A stretch of DNA of 64,000 nt from Chryseobacterium sp. G0201 (GCF_003815655.1 NZ_CP033917.1:2604001-2668000); one strand, 5' to 3'. Counted from the first letter of the stretch, positions 17,251 to 26,188 are shown. Numbers and translations are program-made. The notes: generated from the sequence alone by a model not told the origin.

Positions 17251-18144
17251 ATGAGTAATTCATTTAAAATAAAAGAAAAATTCTCTGAACAGTACACGCT
17301 GATTATAGATTCAGATATTAAAGCAGTGAATGTTCACATGACTTCCCGTTCTCAGTTGAGATGGGATTTTAGTGTTTTGAAAGTGGAAGAAGATTTTGTT
17401 GAGGTTAAAATCATCATGCTGGATCATATTTTACTCGAAGCTAATAATCCGTTGATTAAAGAAATTGCGGCGTTAACCAATGCTTTTTCAAGGTTGTACA
17501 ACGAATTACATTTGAGAATAAATAATGATGGAAAAGCCATTCAGGTTTTAAATATGGATATTATCCGTTCAAAATGGAGCCAGACAAAGGCTGAAATGGA
17601 AAAAATTGCCGAGAATAATCCCGACATCAAAAATGCCATTGTTTTAAATGATAATATTTTTCAGAATCAGGAGAAATTGATCGAAGGAATTCAGAATAAC
17701 GAATTTTTCCTGATGTATTTCAATAAAATCTATGGAAGAAAAGTTCCGTCAGGTTTTAAAGATAATGCTTTGAATTTTTTCAATTCTGCTAACGTACATT
17801 GGAGTTTTAATCTGAAAAACAGTACGAATCCATTGCTTTCTTCAGACGAAATGATCGTAGAACTTTCCGGTGAACCTTCCATTTTATTGAATATTGGATT
17901 TTACAACAGAGCATATGTTCAGTTCGCCAATCAGATTGATACAAGTAAACTCCAAACTTCATTAAATGAAGATGGAATTTACAGATTTGATGAAATTACA
18001 GGAAGAATGATCGAAGCTTCGTTAACAAGAGAAGAGATCGCCGATCCTGAAAACCTTTATACAAAATTGAAGTATACATTTTATAGTGATGAAATTTTTA
18101 AATATAAAATGTCCAATGAATACCTTACAAAAGAACAGTCTTGA
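17251..18144 (+). CDS. T6SS-associated protein of unknown function (possible loading factor)
   Basis: The 297-residue protein has no signal peptide or membrane segment. It has a beta-rich N-terminal part (1-65), a helical hairpin (about 65-150) and a beta-rich C-terminal half. The start is 8 bp after vgrG2. DcrB-like or other adaptor proteins commonly occupy the slot between vgrG and PAAR-effector genes, so a chaperone or loading function is plausible, but no motif proves it. The G-x-x-I/V-x-x-L strand followed by long helices resembles the protein at 4260. Its end overlaps the next small gene. Confidence 0.5.
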   Translation: MSNSFKIKEKFSEQYTLIIDSDIKAVNVHMTSRSQLRWDFSVLKVEEDFVEVKIIMLDHILLEANNPLIKEIAALTNAFSRLYNELHLRINNDGKAIQVLNMDIIRSKWSQTKAEMEKIAENNPDIKNAIVLNDNIFQNQEKLIEGIQNNEFFLMYFNKIYGRKVPSGFKDNALNFFNSANVHWSFNLKNSTNPLLSSDEMIVELSGEPSILLNIGFYNRAYVQFANQIDTSKLQTSLNEDGIYRFDEITGRMIEASLTREEIADPENLYTKLKYTFYSDEIFKYKMSNEYLTKEQS

Positions 18145-18388
18145 TATAAAAACTTTTAGCAAAGGGTTTTCTATAAAAAATTATCATTTTGAATTTAGGT
18201 TCAGACGTGATAAGCAAAATAGTGTCAAAACCTTTTTTGTTTTCATTGAAAAAGGATATAAGAAAGAACAGCAGGAATTTATATCAAAAATAGGTTATGG
18301 CCTCGAGCATCAAACCATTAATAATAGAAATAAAATAACAGCCCATACAAGAAAACAAATCTTAAAAAAAACAGGCTATGGGGAATAA
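18116..18388 (+). CDS. Small basic protein overlapping both neighbours
   Basis: A 90-residue frame starts at ATG 18116 (MNTLQKNSLDIK). It overlaps the previous gene by 29 bp and the PAAR-like effector gene by 11 bp, which suggests translational coupling. The product is basic, with an amphipathic beta segment (Y-H-F-E-F-R-F-R-R) and a helical, Lys-rich C-terminus. No family is recognised. An upstream in-frame ATG at 18086 would enlarge the overlap and is less likely. It could be an adaptor for the deaminase effector. Without this gene there would be a 233-bp gap in an otherwise tight operon, which favours a real gene. Confidence 0.5.
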   Translation: MNTLQKNSLDIKTFSKGFSIKNYHFEFRFRRDKQNSVKTFFVFIEKGYKKEQQEFISKIGYGLEHQTINNRNKITAHTRKQILKKTGYGE

Positions 18389-19973
18389 AATTATAACAGA
18401 AAAAGATTTCTGGATGTGTTCCAGCGGAGCAATGCCCGCCCAGTTACAGGGAACCAGAAAAAGTAATAAAAAAAGTTCGGGAGACGTCTATATTACCGTT
18501 GCAGATACCGCAACAAGCAGTTGGATAGATTTCGGATGTACTAAAAATATGTTGTTGGCTGCGATTTTAACAGCCGTTGCGGTTATAGTCGTGGTCGCGC
18601 TAATTGTCGGAACAGGAGGTGTTGCTGCCATCGGTTTAATGGGAATGATGGCTATTGGTGCCGCAGCAGGATTTGCCGGAGGTGTCATTGCAGCCGTGGA
18701 CGGAGCATTAAAATGCGGACAAAAAAATGCAACCGCCAGAACTTGGGACGGAAGTAAAGATAATATGCTTCTTACCGGAACTCCCGCAATAACAGGTGAC
18801 CGAACAATGACCTGCTCTATCGGTGGAGTCGTAAAATTTGCACCCGAAATCAAAAGCTGGACGCATGCTTTGGCTTTGGGTGGATTTAATTATGTCACTC
18901 AATTGGCTGGATGTGCTTTAGGCGGTGCCGGTGTTGGAGCCGGAGGTTTTCTGGTTGCTGGTCTTGCGGGCGGCTCGCTTGCGCTCGCCGCGCCCAGTCT
19001 TCCCAGTGTATTATCGAATGTTGCAGGAAGTTTTACAGGGATTTGGGGCGGAAGCCGAGCTCTTTTTGGTTTAAATTCTTTAGCCAACGAACATGCATAT
19101 GGAAATGTTCAGGATGCGGGAGATGCCGGATCGGCTTTGGTAAATGGCGGTATTCCAGAAATTGGAATGGGACAGCGTATATTTTCAGGGCAGGCACAGC
19201 CTTCCGATTACCTTCTTTTCTTATATTTGTTAAACATAAGAGCAAAAGGCCCTAAACCTCCTGTAGAAGAACCAAATGCCGGTGGTGATAAAGATGGAAG
19301 CACGCCTTCTGATAAAGACGGGAATAATACCAAGAAAGAAGAAGGAAATCAAACGCCTGAAGATGAGGGAGCAAATGGAAGCAAAGGGCAGGGGGAGAAT
19401 AAGACAAAACCTAAAGATGGAGATGAAGGAAATGCGTATGAAAGCCCTCCTAAAACACCTGCAGAAAAATTAGTAGAAGCTACAGAGGCAAAGGCAAAAG
19501 AAATAGTAGGAAGTCAAAGCGCTTCAGAAAGAGGTCCTTGTCTGTCCGGGGTATATGATCCGGTTACAGGAAAAACTTTTTATGGTCAAAACTTTAAAAC
19601 TAATGCTACAGGTAGAGCTGCTTATGAAAAATGGTTAACAGACCCTCCTGAGCTAGGTGGAGCAGATCCTATCATCAAACAAAAAGTTGCTGACTATGAG
19701 GCGAAAATTAAAAGTGGTGAGATCAAACCTCCTGAAACGGCTGATAACAGATTGGCGGCACATTCAGAAATAAGAGCTTATGATCAGGCTTTGAAAGCAA
19801 GAAGGGAAGCAGGCTTACCAGTTGATGAAAATTCAATCAGAGAAATGGATCTTCATAATAGGGATCTTCAAAATAATGCAATTAAAAATAATGGCGGAAC
19901 TCCTCCACCTAAAGTAAGATGTCCACACTGTGGTTTCTTAACTGATGGAATTAATACACACGGACATAATTAA
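18378..19973 (+). CDS. PAAR-like polymorphic T6SS effector with C-terminal YwqJ-type deaminase
   Basis: The 531-residue protein begins with a PAAR-like/DUF4280-type region (W-M-C-S-S-G-A and LTGTPAITGDRTMTCSIGG), interrupted by hydrophobic glycine-rich segments (about 58-110 and 165-205) that could help cross the target inner membrane. An acidic Gly/Asp/Lys/Pro linker (about 295-365) leads to the toxin domain (about 375-531). That domain has LSGVYDPVTGKTFYGQNF, then H462-S-E464, and C515-P-H-C518 followed by GFLTDG. The H-x-E plus C-x-x-C zinc site and the surrounding sequence match the YwqJ-type deaminase family of bacterial toxins. It would deaminate a nucleobase (cytosine or adenine in nucleic acid or nucleotide) in the recipient cytoplasm. 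The next gene is its likely immunity gene. Confidence 0.8.
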   Translation: MGNKIITEKDFWMCSSGAMPAQLQGTRKSNKKSSGDVYITVADTATSSWIDFGCTKNMLLAAILTAVAVIVVVALIVGTGGVAAIGLMGMMAIGAAAGFAGGVIAAVDGALKCGQKNATARTWDGSKDNMLLTGTPAITGDRTMTCSIGGVVKFAPEIKSWTHALALGGFNYVTQLAGCALGGAGVGAGGFLVAGLAGGSLALAAPSLPSVLSNVAGSFTGIWGGSRALFGLNSLANEHAYGNVQDAGDAGSALVNGGIPEIGMGQRIFSGQAQPSDYLLFLYLLNIRAKGPKPPVEEPNAGGDKDGSTPSDKDGNNTKKEEGNQTPEDEGANGSKGQGENKTKPKDGDEGNAYESPPKTPAEKLVEATEAKAKEIVGSQSASERGPCLSGVYDPVTGKTFYGQNFKTNATGRAAYEKWLTDPPELGGADPIIKQKVADYEAKIKSGEIKPPETADNRLAAHSEIRAYDQALKARREAGLPVDENSIREMDLHNRDLQNNAIKNNGGTPPPKVRCPHCGFLTDGINTHGHN

Positions 19974-19979
19974 TAAATT

Positions 19980-20480
19980 ATGATTAATAAAGATATAGAA
20001 TTGAGACTTGAAGATATTGACGATCGTTTATTTACAAAAAATGATAGAAACGGTTATGCTGTATATTTTTTAGACCAAAATTTAACCCATCCGTTTACGG
20101 GAGAGATTTATGTGAAATTTAATGATACAATAGAATCCGAAGCTGAATATAAAAACGGCTATAAAAACGGAATTGAATACATCTATAATTCAGAAGGAAA
20201 TTTAGAACAGACCAATGAAAATAGAGGAAATGTAATTTTCGGAATTTCAAAAGAATATGATGAAGATGGAAATACGGTGATTGCCAGTATCGTCTATAAT
20301 AATGACTACCTTAGATCTGTAGAATCTATCGGTAATAAGATTCAGGAAACAAAAGTTTATGATGATAAATTCGGGGAATCTTTACCGGAATATATTCAGA
20401 AATTATTGAAATTATCCAATGAGGAAGTATTTAATTATGAATTTAAAATCAATAATCCTTATTTAAATTATAAAGATTAA
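19980..20480 (+). CDS. Candidate cytoplasmic immunity protein for the deaminase effector
   Basis: The 166-residue acidic protein lacks a signal peptide and starts 6 bp after the effector stop. A MORN-like run (HPFTGEIYVKF, EAEYKNGYKNGIEYIYN, GNLEQ) occupies about 35-75, a fold also used by antitoxins that bind toxins as protein decoys. The cytosolic location fits a nucleic-acid deaminase and contrasts with the two lipoprotein partners of the wall-directed effectors. The role is inferred from position, size and localisation. Confidence 0.6.
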   Translation: MINKDIELRLEDIDDRLFTKNDRNGYAVYFLDQNLTHPFTGEIYVKFNDTIESEAEYKNGYKNGIEYIYNSEGNLEQTNENRGNVIFGISKEYDEDGNTVIASIVYNNDYLRSVESIGNKIQETKVYDDKFGESLPEYIQKLLKLSNEEVFNYEFKINNPYLNYKD

Positions 20481-20512
20481 TTTAAAACAAAACCAGCCTC
20501 AAATATTTAAAT

Positions 20513-20902
20513 ATGAAAAAACTACTCTTAACTGTTATCATAGCAACTTTCTCATTATTATCAACTGCAAATGCCCAAACCAATCCGCTTGCGAAAACAA
20601 CTTGGGAGGTTGAAAAAATGAACGACGACGGAAGCGCTATTTTAAAAAAAGCAAAATGGATCAAATTTCCTGATGAACAGCCTAAATTTTATTTTCTTCA
20701 GTTTGAAGATAGAAAAATCCACAACGGAAATTCATGTTTTCACATGATAGGAACGTACAGCATGTATGAAAATAATCAGGTAGATATCAGCGAAGGATCA
20801 GCAGATATGTCCAGCGGTTGCGATGAACCCAAAACATTGAATGGAACCTATCAATTTAAAATTGATAAAGACCGTCTTGAACTCACTCCAGTTAAAAATT
20901 AA
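20513..20902 (+). CDS. Small secreted META/HslJ-like protein
   Basis: The 129-residue product has a Sec signal peptide (cleavage at ANA-Q, about residue 22). The mature part has the pattern W-x-V-x-K-M, N-S-C-F-x-M-x-G-x-Y and S-S-G-C-D-E-P, like META/HslJ-type small beta domains, with two Cys that could pair. It begins 32 bp after the deaminase immunity gene and could share its transcript. A T6SS link is not shown. Confidence 0.5.
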   Translation: MKKLLLTVIIATFSLLSTANAQTNPLAKTTWEVEKMNDDGSAILKKAKWIKFPDEQPKFYFLQFEDRKIHNGNSCFHMIGTYSMYENNQVDISEGSADMSSGCDEPKTLNGTYQFKIDKDRLELTPVKN

Positions 20903-21018
20903 GTCTGCACTTTTTGATTTTGAACTCAATCATTTTATCTGAAGTAAAAGATTGTATTTCATTTGTTTAAACATTGGTATAGTTTTAGTATGTGAGATTA
21001 ATAGTAAAAACATACACA

Positions 21019-21732
21019 ATGAAATTAAAATTGATCGCTGGTGCAATAGCAGTAATAGCTTCTGTATCTGCCTGCAAAAAAAATGAACCTAAGCCGCAAT
21101 CAGAATCCGTTAAAGATTCTACAGCGCAAACAACAACTAAAACTTTATTAGACAGTTTTAAACAGAATAAAGACGAAAAAGCTTTCTTAACAAGTTTATA
21201 CAAAAAACTGGGGCAGCAGCCTAAAGATGATAAAGGAACACCTTACCGTTTGATCAAAACTGAAGATATAAAACTTCATGGATCGGATAAACCATACACT
21301 TTGGCTTATGTAGACGAGATTGATGGATCAATGGCAGGTTGGCCCTATAAAAATCTTTTTATTTTGGATGATAAAGGTCAGATAAAAGGAAATTTCTTAA
21401 CACAAAAATATGAACCGGTTGCTGTTTTTGAAAACCAATCGCCTTTATTAATGATCACTGAAGAAACTTCCAAAGCAAATGGAATTCACCATTTTATAGG
21501 AATCAGTAAAGACAGTATTAAGGAATATTTGAATACTAAAGACTGGACCATCCAAACAATTGATGGTAATAATTATTCACCAAAAATATTACCTTTTGAA
21601 CTGAAAGATGTTAATAATGATAAACAAAAAGACATCATTTTCTCAGGTCAGAAAAATAATAAACCTTTTACAATGTCTTTCGTTTGGGATCCTAAAAAAG
21701 AAGATTTTGAAGTGGATCAAACCAAAAAATAG
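21019..21732 (+). CDS. Lipoprotein of unknown function
   Basis: The 237-residue product has a lipobox S-V-S-A-C (Cys19) followed by a charged linker. The start is ATG 21019; an in-frame GTG at 20992 would add nine polar residues before the signal peptide. The C-terminal half contains D-V-N-N-D-K-Q-K-D-I-I-F-S, an FG-GAP-like acidic loop reminiscent of the lipoprotein at 3029. It is followed by a terminator that closes the T6SS block. Function unknown. Confidence 0.6.
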   Translation: MKLKLIAGAIAVIASVSACKKNEPKPQSESVKDSTAQTTTKTLLDSFKQNKDEKAFLTSLYKKLGQQPKDDKGTPYRLIKTEDIKLHGSDKPYTLAYVDEIDGSMAGWPYKNLFILDDKGQIKGNFLTQKYEPVAVFENQSPLLMITEETSKANGIHHFIGISKDSIKEYLNTKDWTIQTIDGNNYSPKILPFELKDVNNDKQKDIIFSGQKNNKPFTMSFVWDPKKEDFEVDQTKK

Positions 21733-21753
21733 AATATTATCCTAATAAAATAC

Positions 21754-21785
21754 AAAAGACCGTCATACTTTGGCGGTCTTTTTTT
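21754..21785 (+). terminator. Terminator closing the T6SS-side block
   Basis: AAAAGACCG pairs with CGGTCTTTT around a short loop, followed by T residues, 21 bp after the lipoprotein stop. Confidence 0.8.
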
Positions 21786-21821
21786 GAATGTAAAATGAGA
21801 TCAAAAGAAAACACTTTTTCT

Positions 21822-21829
21822 TATATTTG
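21822..21829 (+). promoter_or_regulatory. -7 promoter element of polA
   Basis: TATATTTG is a full match to TAnnTTTG and lies 15 bp before the ATG at 21845. A TTG at 21827 could extend the reading frame, but it is part of this promoter, so the ATG is the better start. Confidence 0.6.
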
Positions 21830-21844
21830 TTCATTATAGAAAAT

Positions 21845-24694
21845 ATGGAGGCAACACAAGATAAAAGGCTATTTCTCATCGATGCTTATGCGATGATTTT
21901 CAGGGGATATTACGCATTGATCAGAAGTCCGAGAATAACGAGTACAGGAATTGACACATCTGCAATTTTTGGATTTACCAATTCTTTGATCGAATTGATC
22001 AGAAGAGAAAGACCTTCTCATTTGGCCGTCGTTTTTGATGTCGGACAAGCAAGTGTAAGAACAGATGATTTTGCAGAATATAAAGCCAACAGAAGCGAAA
22101 CTCCGGAAGCTATTAAGATTGCTATTCCATACATTCACAGGATTTTAGAGGCGATGCACATTCCTTATTTGGGAGTTGAAGGTTATGAAGCGGATGACGT
22201 AATAGGAACCATTTCATGTAAAGCAGAAAAAGAAGGGTATACCACTTTTATGGTGACTCCGGATAAAGATTTTGCACAATTAGTAACCGATAAAGTTAAG
22301 ATTTACAAGCCTAGTTTAAAAGGAAGTGAAATTGAAATTCTGGGTGTTGAAGAAGTTAAAGCTAAATATGAAATTGAAGATCCAAAACAGGTAATCGATT
22401 TCTTAGCAATGATGGGAGATGCAGTAGATAATATTCCTGGATTGGAAGGTGTTGGAGAAAAAACTGCTATGAAATTCCTGAAAGAATTCGGAAGTATTGA
22501 AAATCTTTTAGCCAATACAGATAAATTAAAAGGTAAGCTTAAAGAAAAGGTGGAAGCTTCTGCCGAGCGAGGAATTTTATCTAAAAAATTAGCAACTATT
22601 ATTTGTGATGTTCCCGTAGAATTTCATCAGGAGCAATATGATCTTGAAACTCCGGATTTTGAAAAAGCAAAAAAGGTTTTTGACGAGATAGAATTCACAA
22701 GGTTGTATGAAAATCTTTACCGTGCTTTTGCACCTTCTCAAACAGAAGTTGTGGCTAAAGATGCTACTGCAAACGGTGAAGAAGTCTCTCAGCCAACAGA
22801 AACTCCTCAACAAAAAGTAGCTAAGCAAATTGGTCAGCTAGATCTTTTCGCCAATTTTGAAGAACTAGACGAGGCAACTTCAACAAAATCCACTATTGTA
22901 GAAAACGAACATTTATATCAGTTTGTGGATAACCCTAAGGCTCAGAAAATTTTAGTTAAAAATTTATTGAACCAAAAAGCAGTTTGTTTTGATACAGAAA
23001 CAACTTCTCTGAACGAACTAGAAGCCGAATTGGTCGGAATGAGTTTCTCCTATAAAAAAGGGTTGGCATATTATGTTCCTTTGTCTGAAGATCAAGGTGA
23101 AGTATTGCAAACACTAGAAATTTTCAGACCGTTTTTTGAAAAAGAAGATTTGTTGAAAATTGCTCACAATCTGAAATTCGATTATAAAATTCTAAAGCAA
23201 TACGATATTACCGTTAAAGGAGCAATGTTCGACACAATGATTGCACATTACCTTTTAAATCCTGACGGAAGACACGGAATGGATTATCTTTCAGAAGTTT
23301 ATTTAAATTATAAACCTGTTTCCATTGAAACTATTATCGGTAAAAAAGGAAAAAATCAGGGAACTTTCAGAGATGCAGATCTGAGAACGCAGACCGATTA
23401 TGCTGCGGAAGATGCAGACGTAACTTTCCAGTTGTATGAATTGTTTGCGCCTCAATTAAAGAAAGAAAATTTAGAAGATTTATTCTTCAACATAGAAATG
23501 CCGTTGATGGAAGTTTTGGCTAAAATGGAACTGTCCGGAATTTCTCTGGACGAAAAATGGCTGGCTCAGGAAAGCATCGACCTTGAAAATGATTTAAGAC
23601 AATTAGAAGCTAAAATATTTGAAATTTCAGGGGAAGAATTCAACATGAATTCACCAAAACAATTGGGAGAAGTGTTGTTTGAAAAAATGCAGCTTGACCC
23701 GAAAGCCAAAAAGACCAAAACAGGTCAATATGCGACTTCGGAAGATGTATTGCAGAAATTGGCTTCAAAACACGAAATTATTCAGCATATTCTTGAATAT
23801 AGAACGTATCAGAAATTAAAATCGACTTACGTTGATGCGTTGCCATCACAGATCGATAAAGATGATCGTGTTCATACCAATTTCTCACAAACTACGGCTG
23901 CAACAGGTCGTTTGGCAAGTGTAAACCCGAATTTACAGAACATCCCGATCCGAACATTAAGAGGTCAGCAAATCCGTGGAGCGTTTGTTTCAGCAGAAGG
24001 AAAGAAGATTATTTCTGCCGATTATTCTCAAATTGAACTTCGTTTGATTGCTGAGATTTCGGGCGAAGATAATATGATCAAAGCGTTTCAGGATGGTGAA
24101 GATATTCACGCTTCTACCGCTGCGAAACTTTTTAAAATTCCATTGGAAGAAGTTTCAAAAACTCAGAGAAGTCAGGCAAAAACAGTAAACTTCGGAATTA
24201 TTTATGGTCAGGGTGCGTTTGCATTGGCAGAGCAGACCGGTTTGTCGAGAACGGAAGCCAAACAAATGATCGAAGCCTATTTCGAAACCTATCCAAAGTT
24301 AAAGCAATATATGGCTGAGCAAGTCAATAAAGCCCGTGAAATGGGGTATGTTGAAACTATTTTAGGCAGAAAACGTCATTTAAAAGATATTAATTCCGGA
24401 AACTTTGTTGTAAGAGGTCACGCCGAAAGAAACGCTGTAAATGCTCCTGTTCAGGGAAGTGCTGCTGATGTTGTGAAAATGGCGATGATTAAAATCCAAA
24501 AAGAACTGGAAAAAGAAAAACTTCAGACAAAAATGTTACTTCAGGTACATGACGAATTGGTGTTTGAAGCTCCGATTGATGAGGTTGAAGTCGCTACAAA
24601 TATCATTAAAATTGAAATGGAAAATGCTATTGAAACGCAGGTTCCTTTGTTGGTGGAGATTGGAGTAGGGAAGAACTGGCTGGAAGCGCATTAG
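21845..24694 (+). CDS. polA: DNA polymerase I
   Basis: The product is 949 residues from ATG 21845. It has an N-terminal 5'-3' exonuclease (about 1-290; DAYAMIFRGYYAL, YEADDVIGT, DKDFAQLV), a 3'-5' proofreading domain (about 350-530) that keeps its catalytic acids (CFDTETTSL, AHNLKFDYKIL, DAEDADVT-type motif), and a family A polymerase domain (about 560-949) with DYSQIELR, the O-helix RSQAKTVNFGIIYG and QVHDELVFE. It fills gaps and removes RNA primers during replication and repair. It is an ordinary housekeeping gene marking the right edge of the T6SS island. Confidence 0.97.
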   Translation: MEATQDKRLFLIDAYAMIFRGYYALIRSPRITSTGIDTSAIFGFTNSLIELIRRERPSHLAVVFDVGQASVRTDDFAEYKANRSETPEAIKIAIPYIHRILEAMHIPYLGVEGYEADDVIGTISCKAEKEGYTTFMVTPDKDFAQLVTDKVKIYKPSLKGSEIEILGVEEVKAKYEIEDPKQVIDFLAMMGDAVDNIPGLEGVGEKTAMKFLKEFGSIENLLANTDKLKGKLKEKVEASAERGILSKKLATIICDVPVEFHQEQYDLETPDFEKAKKVFDEIEFTRLYENLYRAFAPSQTEVVAKDATANGEEVSQPTETPQQKVAKQIGQLDLFANFEELDEATSTKSTIVENEHLYQFVDNPKAQKILVKNLLNQKAVCFDTETTSLNELEAELVGMSFSYKKGLAYYVPLSEDQGEVLQTLEIFRPFFEKEDLLKIAHNLKFDYKILKQYDITVKGAMFDTMIAHYLLNPDGRHGMDYLSEVYLNYKPVSIETIIGKKGKNQGTFRDADLRTQTDYAAEDADVTFQLYELFAPQLKKENLEDLFFNIEMPLMEVLAKMELSGISLDEKWLAQESIDLENDLRQLEAKIFEISGEEFNMNSPKQLGEVLFEKMQLDPKAKKTKTGQYATSEDVLQKLASKHEIIQHILEYRTYQKLKSTYVDALPSQIDKDDRVHTNFSQTTAATGRLASVNPNLQNIPIRTLRGQQIRGAFVSAEGKKIISADYSQIELRLIAEISGEDNMIKAFQDGEDIHASTAAKLFKIPLEEVSKTQRSQAKTVNFGIIYGQGAFALAEQTGLSRTEAKQMIEAYFETYPKLKQYMAEQVNKAREMGYVETILGRKRHLKDINSGNFVVRGHAERNAVNAPVQGSAADVVKMAMIKIQKELEKEKLQTKMLLQVHDELVFEAPIDEVEVATNIIKIEMENAIETQVPLLVEIGVGKNWLEAH

Positions 24695-24721
24695 GAATAC
24701 ATACCTTTTATAAATATAAAA

Positions 24722-24753
24722 AACCTTCCGCGAAAGTGGGAGGTTATTTTTTT
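24722..24753 (+). terminator. Terminator after polA
   Basis: AACCTTCCGC pairs with GTGGGAGGTT around a GAAA tetraloop, followed by a T run, 27 bp after the polA stop. Confidence 0.8.
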
Positions 24754-24783
24754 ATAAAATTAAATAAGATATAATTTTTTAAA

Positions 24784-24885
24784 TTATCGTCTCCTGGAAG
24801 GACTACTTCCATCTTTTCGCGTATATCCTTTTATACTTACTGATCCTCCAGAACTTGAACTATTAAAATACTTTTCATGGTGATT
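24784..24885 (-). pseudogene. Remnant of a short C-terminal domain ending K-G-Y-T-R-K-D-G
   Basis: On the minus strand an open stretch with no start codon encodes about 33 residues with SSSSGGSVSIKGYTRKDG near its end, closed by TAA at 24784-24786 and preceded by an in-frame stop at 24886-24888. Glycine/serine sequence followed by G-Y-T-R-K-D-G occurs at the very C-terminus of secreted bacterial proteins (recollection). Without start or upstream domain it looks like debris from a deleted gene next to an orphan immunity-like gene. Confidence 0.3.
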
Positions 24886-24923
24886 TTATTTAAGTATTCA
24901 AATGTATACAATACACTTATAAA

Positions 24924-25394
24924 TTAATTACGGGATTCCATAATCATTTTTATTTCTTTAAAATGTAATAAGATAACAGAGAAACAACCCAAAATAATAA
25001 CCGGAAACAACGACTGCGAAATCGTGTAATGTATTTCTTCATTGAAGAGATAAGTACTCCATGAAGATTCTCTTTCCACGAAAATGGTATAATTCCAGAA
25101 TAGCCATACAGCAGCGAGAAGAATAAATTCTATTACCATTTTCAGGTATAGATTCTTGAGTAATGAAAATATTGAAAACAGAATAGAAAGAAAAAAGGCT
25201 GTCATCAACGAAATAAAGAATGCATCTTCAAAAAAACTGCATTCTAAACAACTACTCGAAGTGTTATCCGAAAGCCTTCCCATTGCAAAGTATGTCTGCA
25301 AAAATGTTGCAATAAATAGGATAGAAAATGCAATTCCATTCTTCTTTAAAAATGAAATGATTGTAGTTTTTAGGAAGGTGATCTTTTTTTTCAA
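24924..25394 (-). CDS. Small integral membrane protein, unknown function
   Basis: The 156-residue protein has four predicted membrane helices (about 18-36, 56-78, 84-104 and 127-145) and a Cys pair in a loop (SSSCLEC). No family is recognised. It is in line with the two small genes upstream on the same strand (24-bp gap to 25418). Immunity proteins against membrane-targeting toxins can look like this, but nothing proves that role. Confidence 0.5.
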   Translation of the reverse strand: MKKKITFLKTTIISFLKKNGIAFSILFIATFLQTYFAMGRLSDNTSSSCLECSFFEDAFFISLMTAFFLSILFSIFSLLKNLYLKMVIEFILLAAVWLFWNYTIFVERESSWSTYLFNEEIHYTISQSLFPVIILGCFSVILLHFKEIKMIMESRN

Positions 25395-25417
25395 GTGCTG
25401 TGTTTTTATGTTTTTAA

Positions 25418-25762
25418 TTATTCCGAATCCGGAATTTGATATTTTGTATCAGTTAATAGTTTGCTGTTAGAAAGGCTTATAGGATTTCCGTTCATATTAT
25501 ATTTCCAACCAAGATTTATAGCTTCTATTATTTTTTCTTTAATCATAACCGGAGTTACACTTTTAATATATTCATCACCATAACCATAAGACCTACTGAA
25601 ATTAACATTTATAAATAATAATTGTCCTTCACTTTCATGCTGAACAGGAATTGAGTATTCTTCATTGTGTGCCTCATTATGTGAAATTTTTCTTCTTATT
25701 TTCCAATAAAAAATCTCATCATTTTCATTGATCTTTCTAAGCCCTTTTTTTGAAATTGCCAT
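25418..25762 (-). CDS. Conserved hypothetical protein
   Basis: The 114-residue soluble protein begins MAISKKGLRKI, with an aromatic/basic stretch F-Y-W-K-I-R-R-K typical of small Bacteroidota proteins of this beginning. It has a beta-rich centre and a C-terminal helix. Function unknown; it lies 27 bp downstream of the Imm22-like gene and may share its transcript. Confidence 0.5.
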   Translation of the reverse strand: MAISKKGLRKINENDEIFYWKIRRKISHNEAHNEEYSIPVQHESEGQLLFINVNFSRSYGYGDEYIKSVTPVMIKEKIIEAINLGWKYNMNGNPISLSNSKLLTDTKYQIPDSE

Positions 25763-25789
25763 TTTATAAAGAATAATTCTTGAATATTT

Positions 25790-26188
25790 CTAAACACTAA
25801 ACTCAATCTTCCCAAGATAAACCAAGCTAAACATCTCATCTTCTACAGAAACAGGTTTTGCAATTTGTCCGCTACTTAGGAAGATCAAAGAGTTAATATT
25901 AGACTTAATATCCAATTCATTGATCCTGTCCACTAAAGTCGGAAGCCATTGATCAGCAAAAGAATATTCTGAAAATTTATCATAGATGTTATTGTTGGTA
26001 TGATCAAAACCATATTCTACAAAATCATAATCCAACCAAATAGTATCCTGAGATTCTGCAAATTTTGAATTATGGGTTTCATCAGATTCTTCTTCCACAT
26101 AAAAATCTTCATCTTCATTCACGAAGTCTTCAAAATCTTCTTCACTGCTAAAATTTCCTATCCAAAAATCTAATATTTGTGTATCCAT
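25790..26188 (-). CDS. Imm22-like orphan immunity protein
   Basis: The 132-residue acidic protein starts with D-F-W-I-G-N-F-S-S-E-E-D-F-E-D-F and has Y-D-F-V-E-Y-G-F-D, the pattern I associate with the Imm22 family of polymorphic-toxin immunity proteins. No intact toxin gene is adjacent, so it looks like an orphan kept for protection against relatives, or the survivor of a decayed pair (see the remnant at 24784). The family call is from memory of motifs. Confidence 0.55.
   Translation of the reverse strand: MDTQILDFWIGNFSSEEDFEDFVNEDEDFYVEEESDETHNSKFAESQDTIWLDYDFVEYGFDHTNNNIYDKFSEYSFADQWLPTLVDRINELDIKSNINSLIFLSSGQIAKPVSVEDEMFSLVYLGKIEFSV

Noticed and set aside
18911..19255. 114-residue Cys/Arg-rich frame inside the deaminase effector gene
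   Set aside because: The cysteines arise from reading the glycine-rich GGN codons in another frame; no start signal or context.
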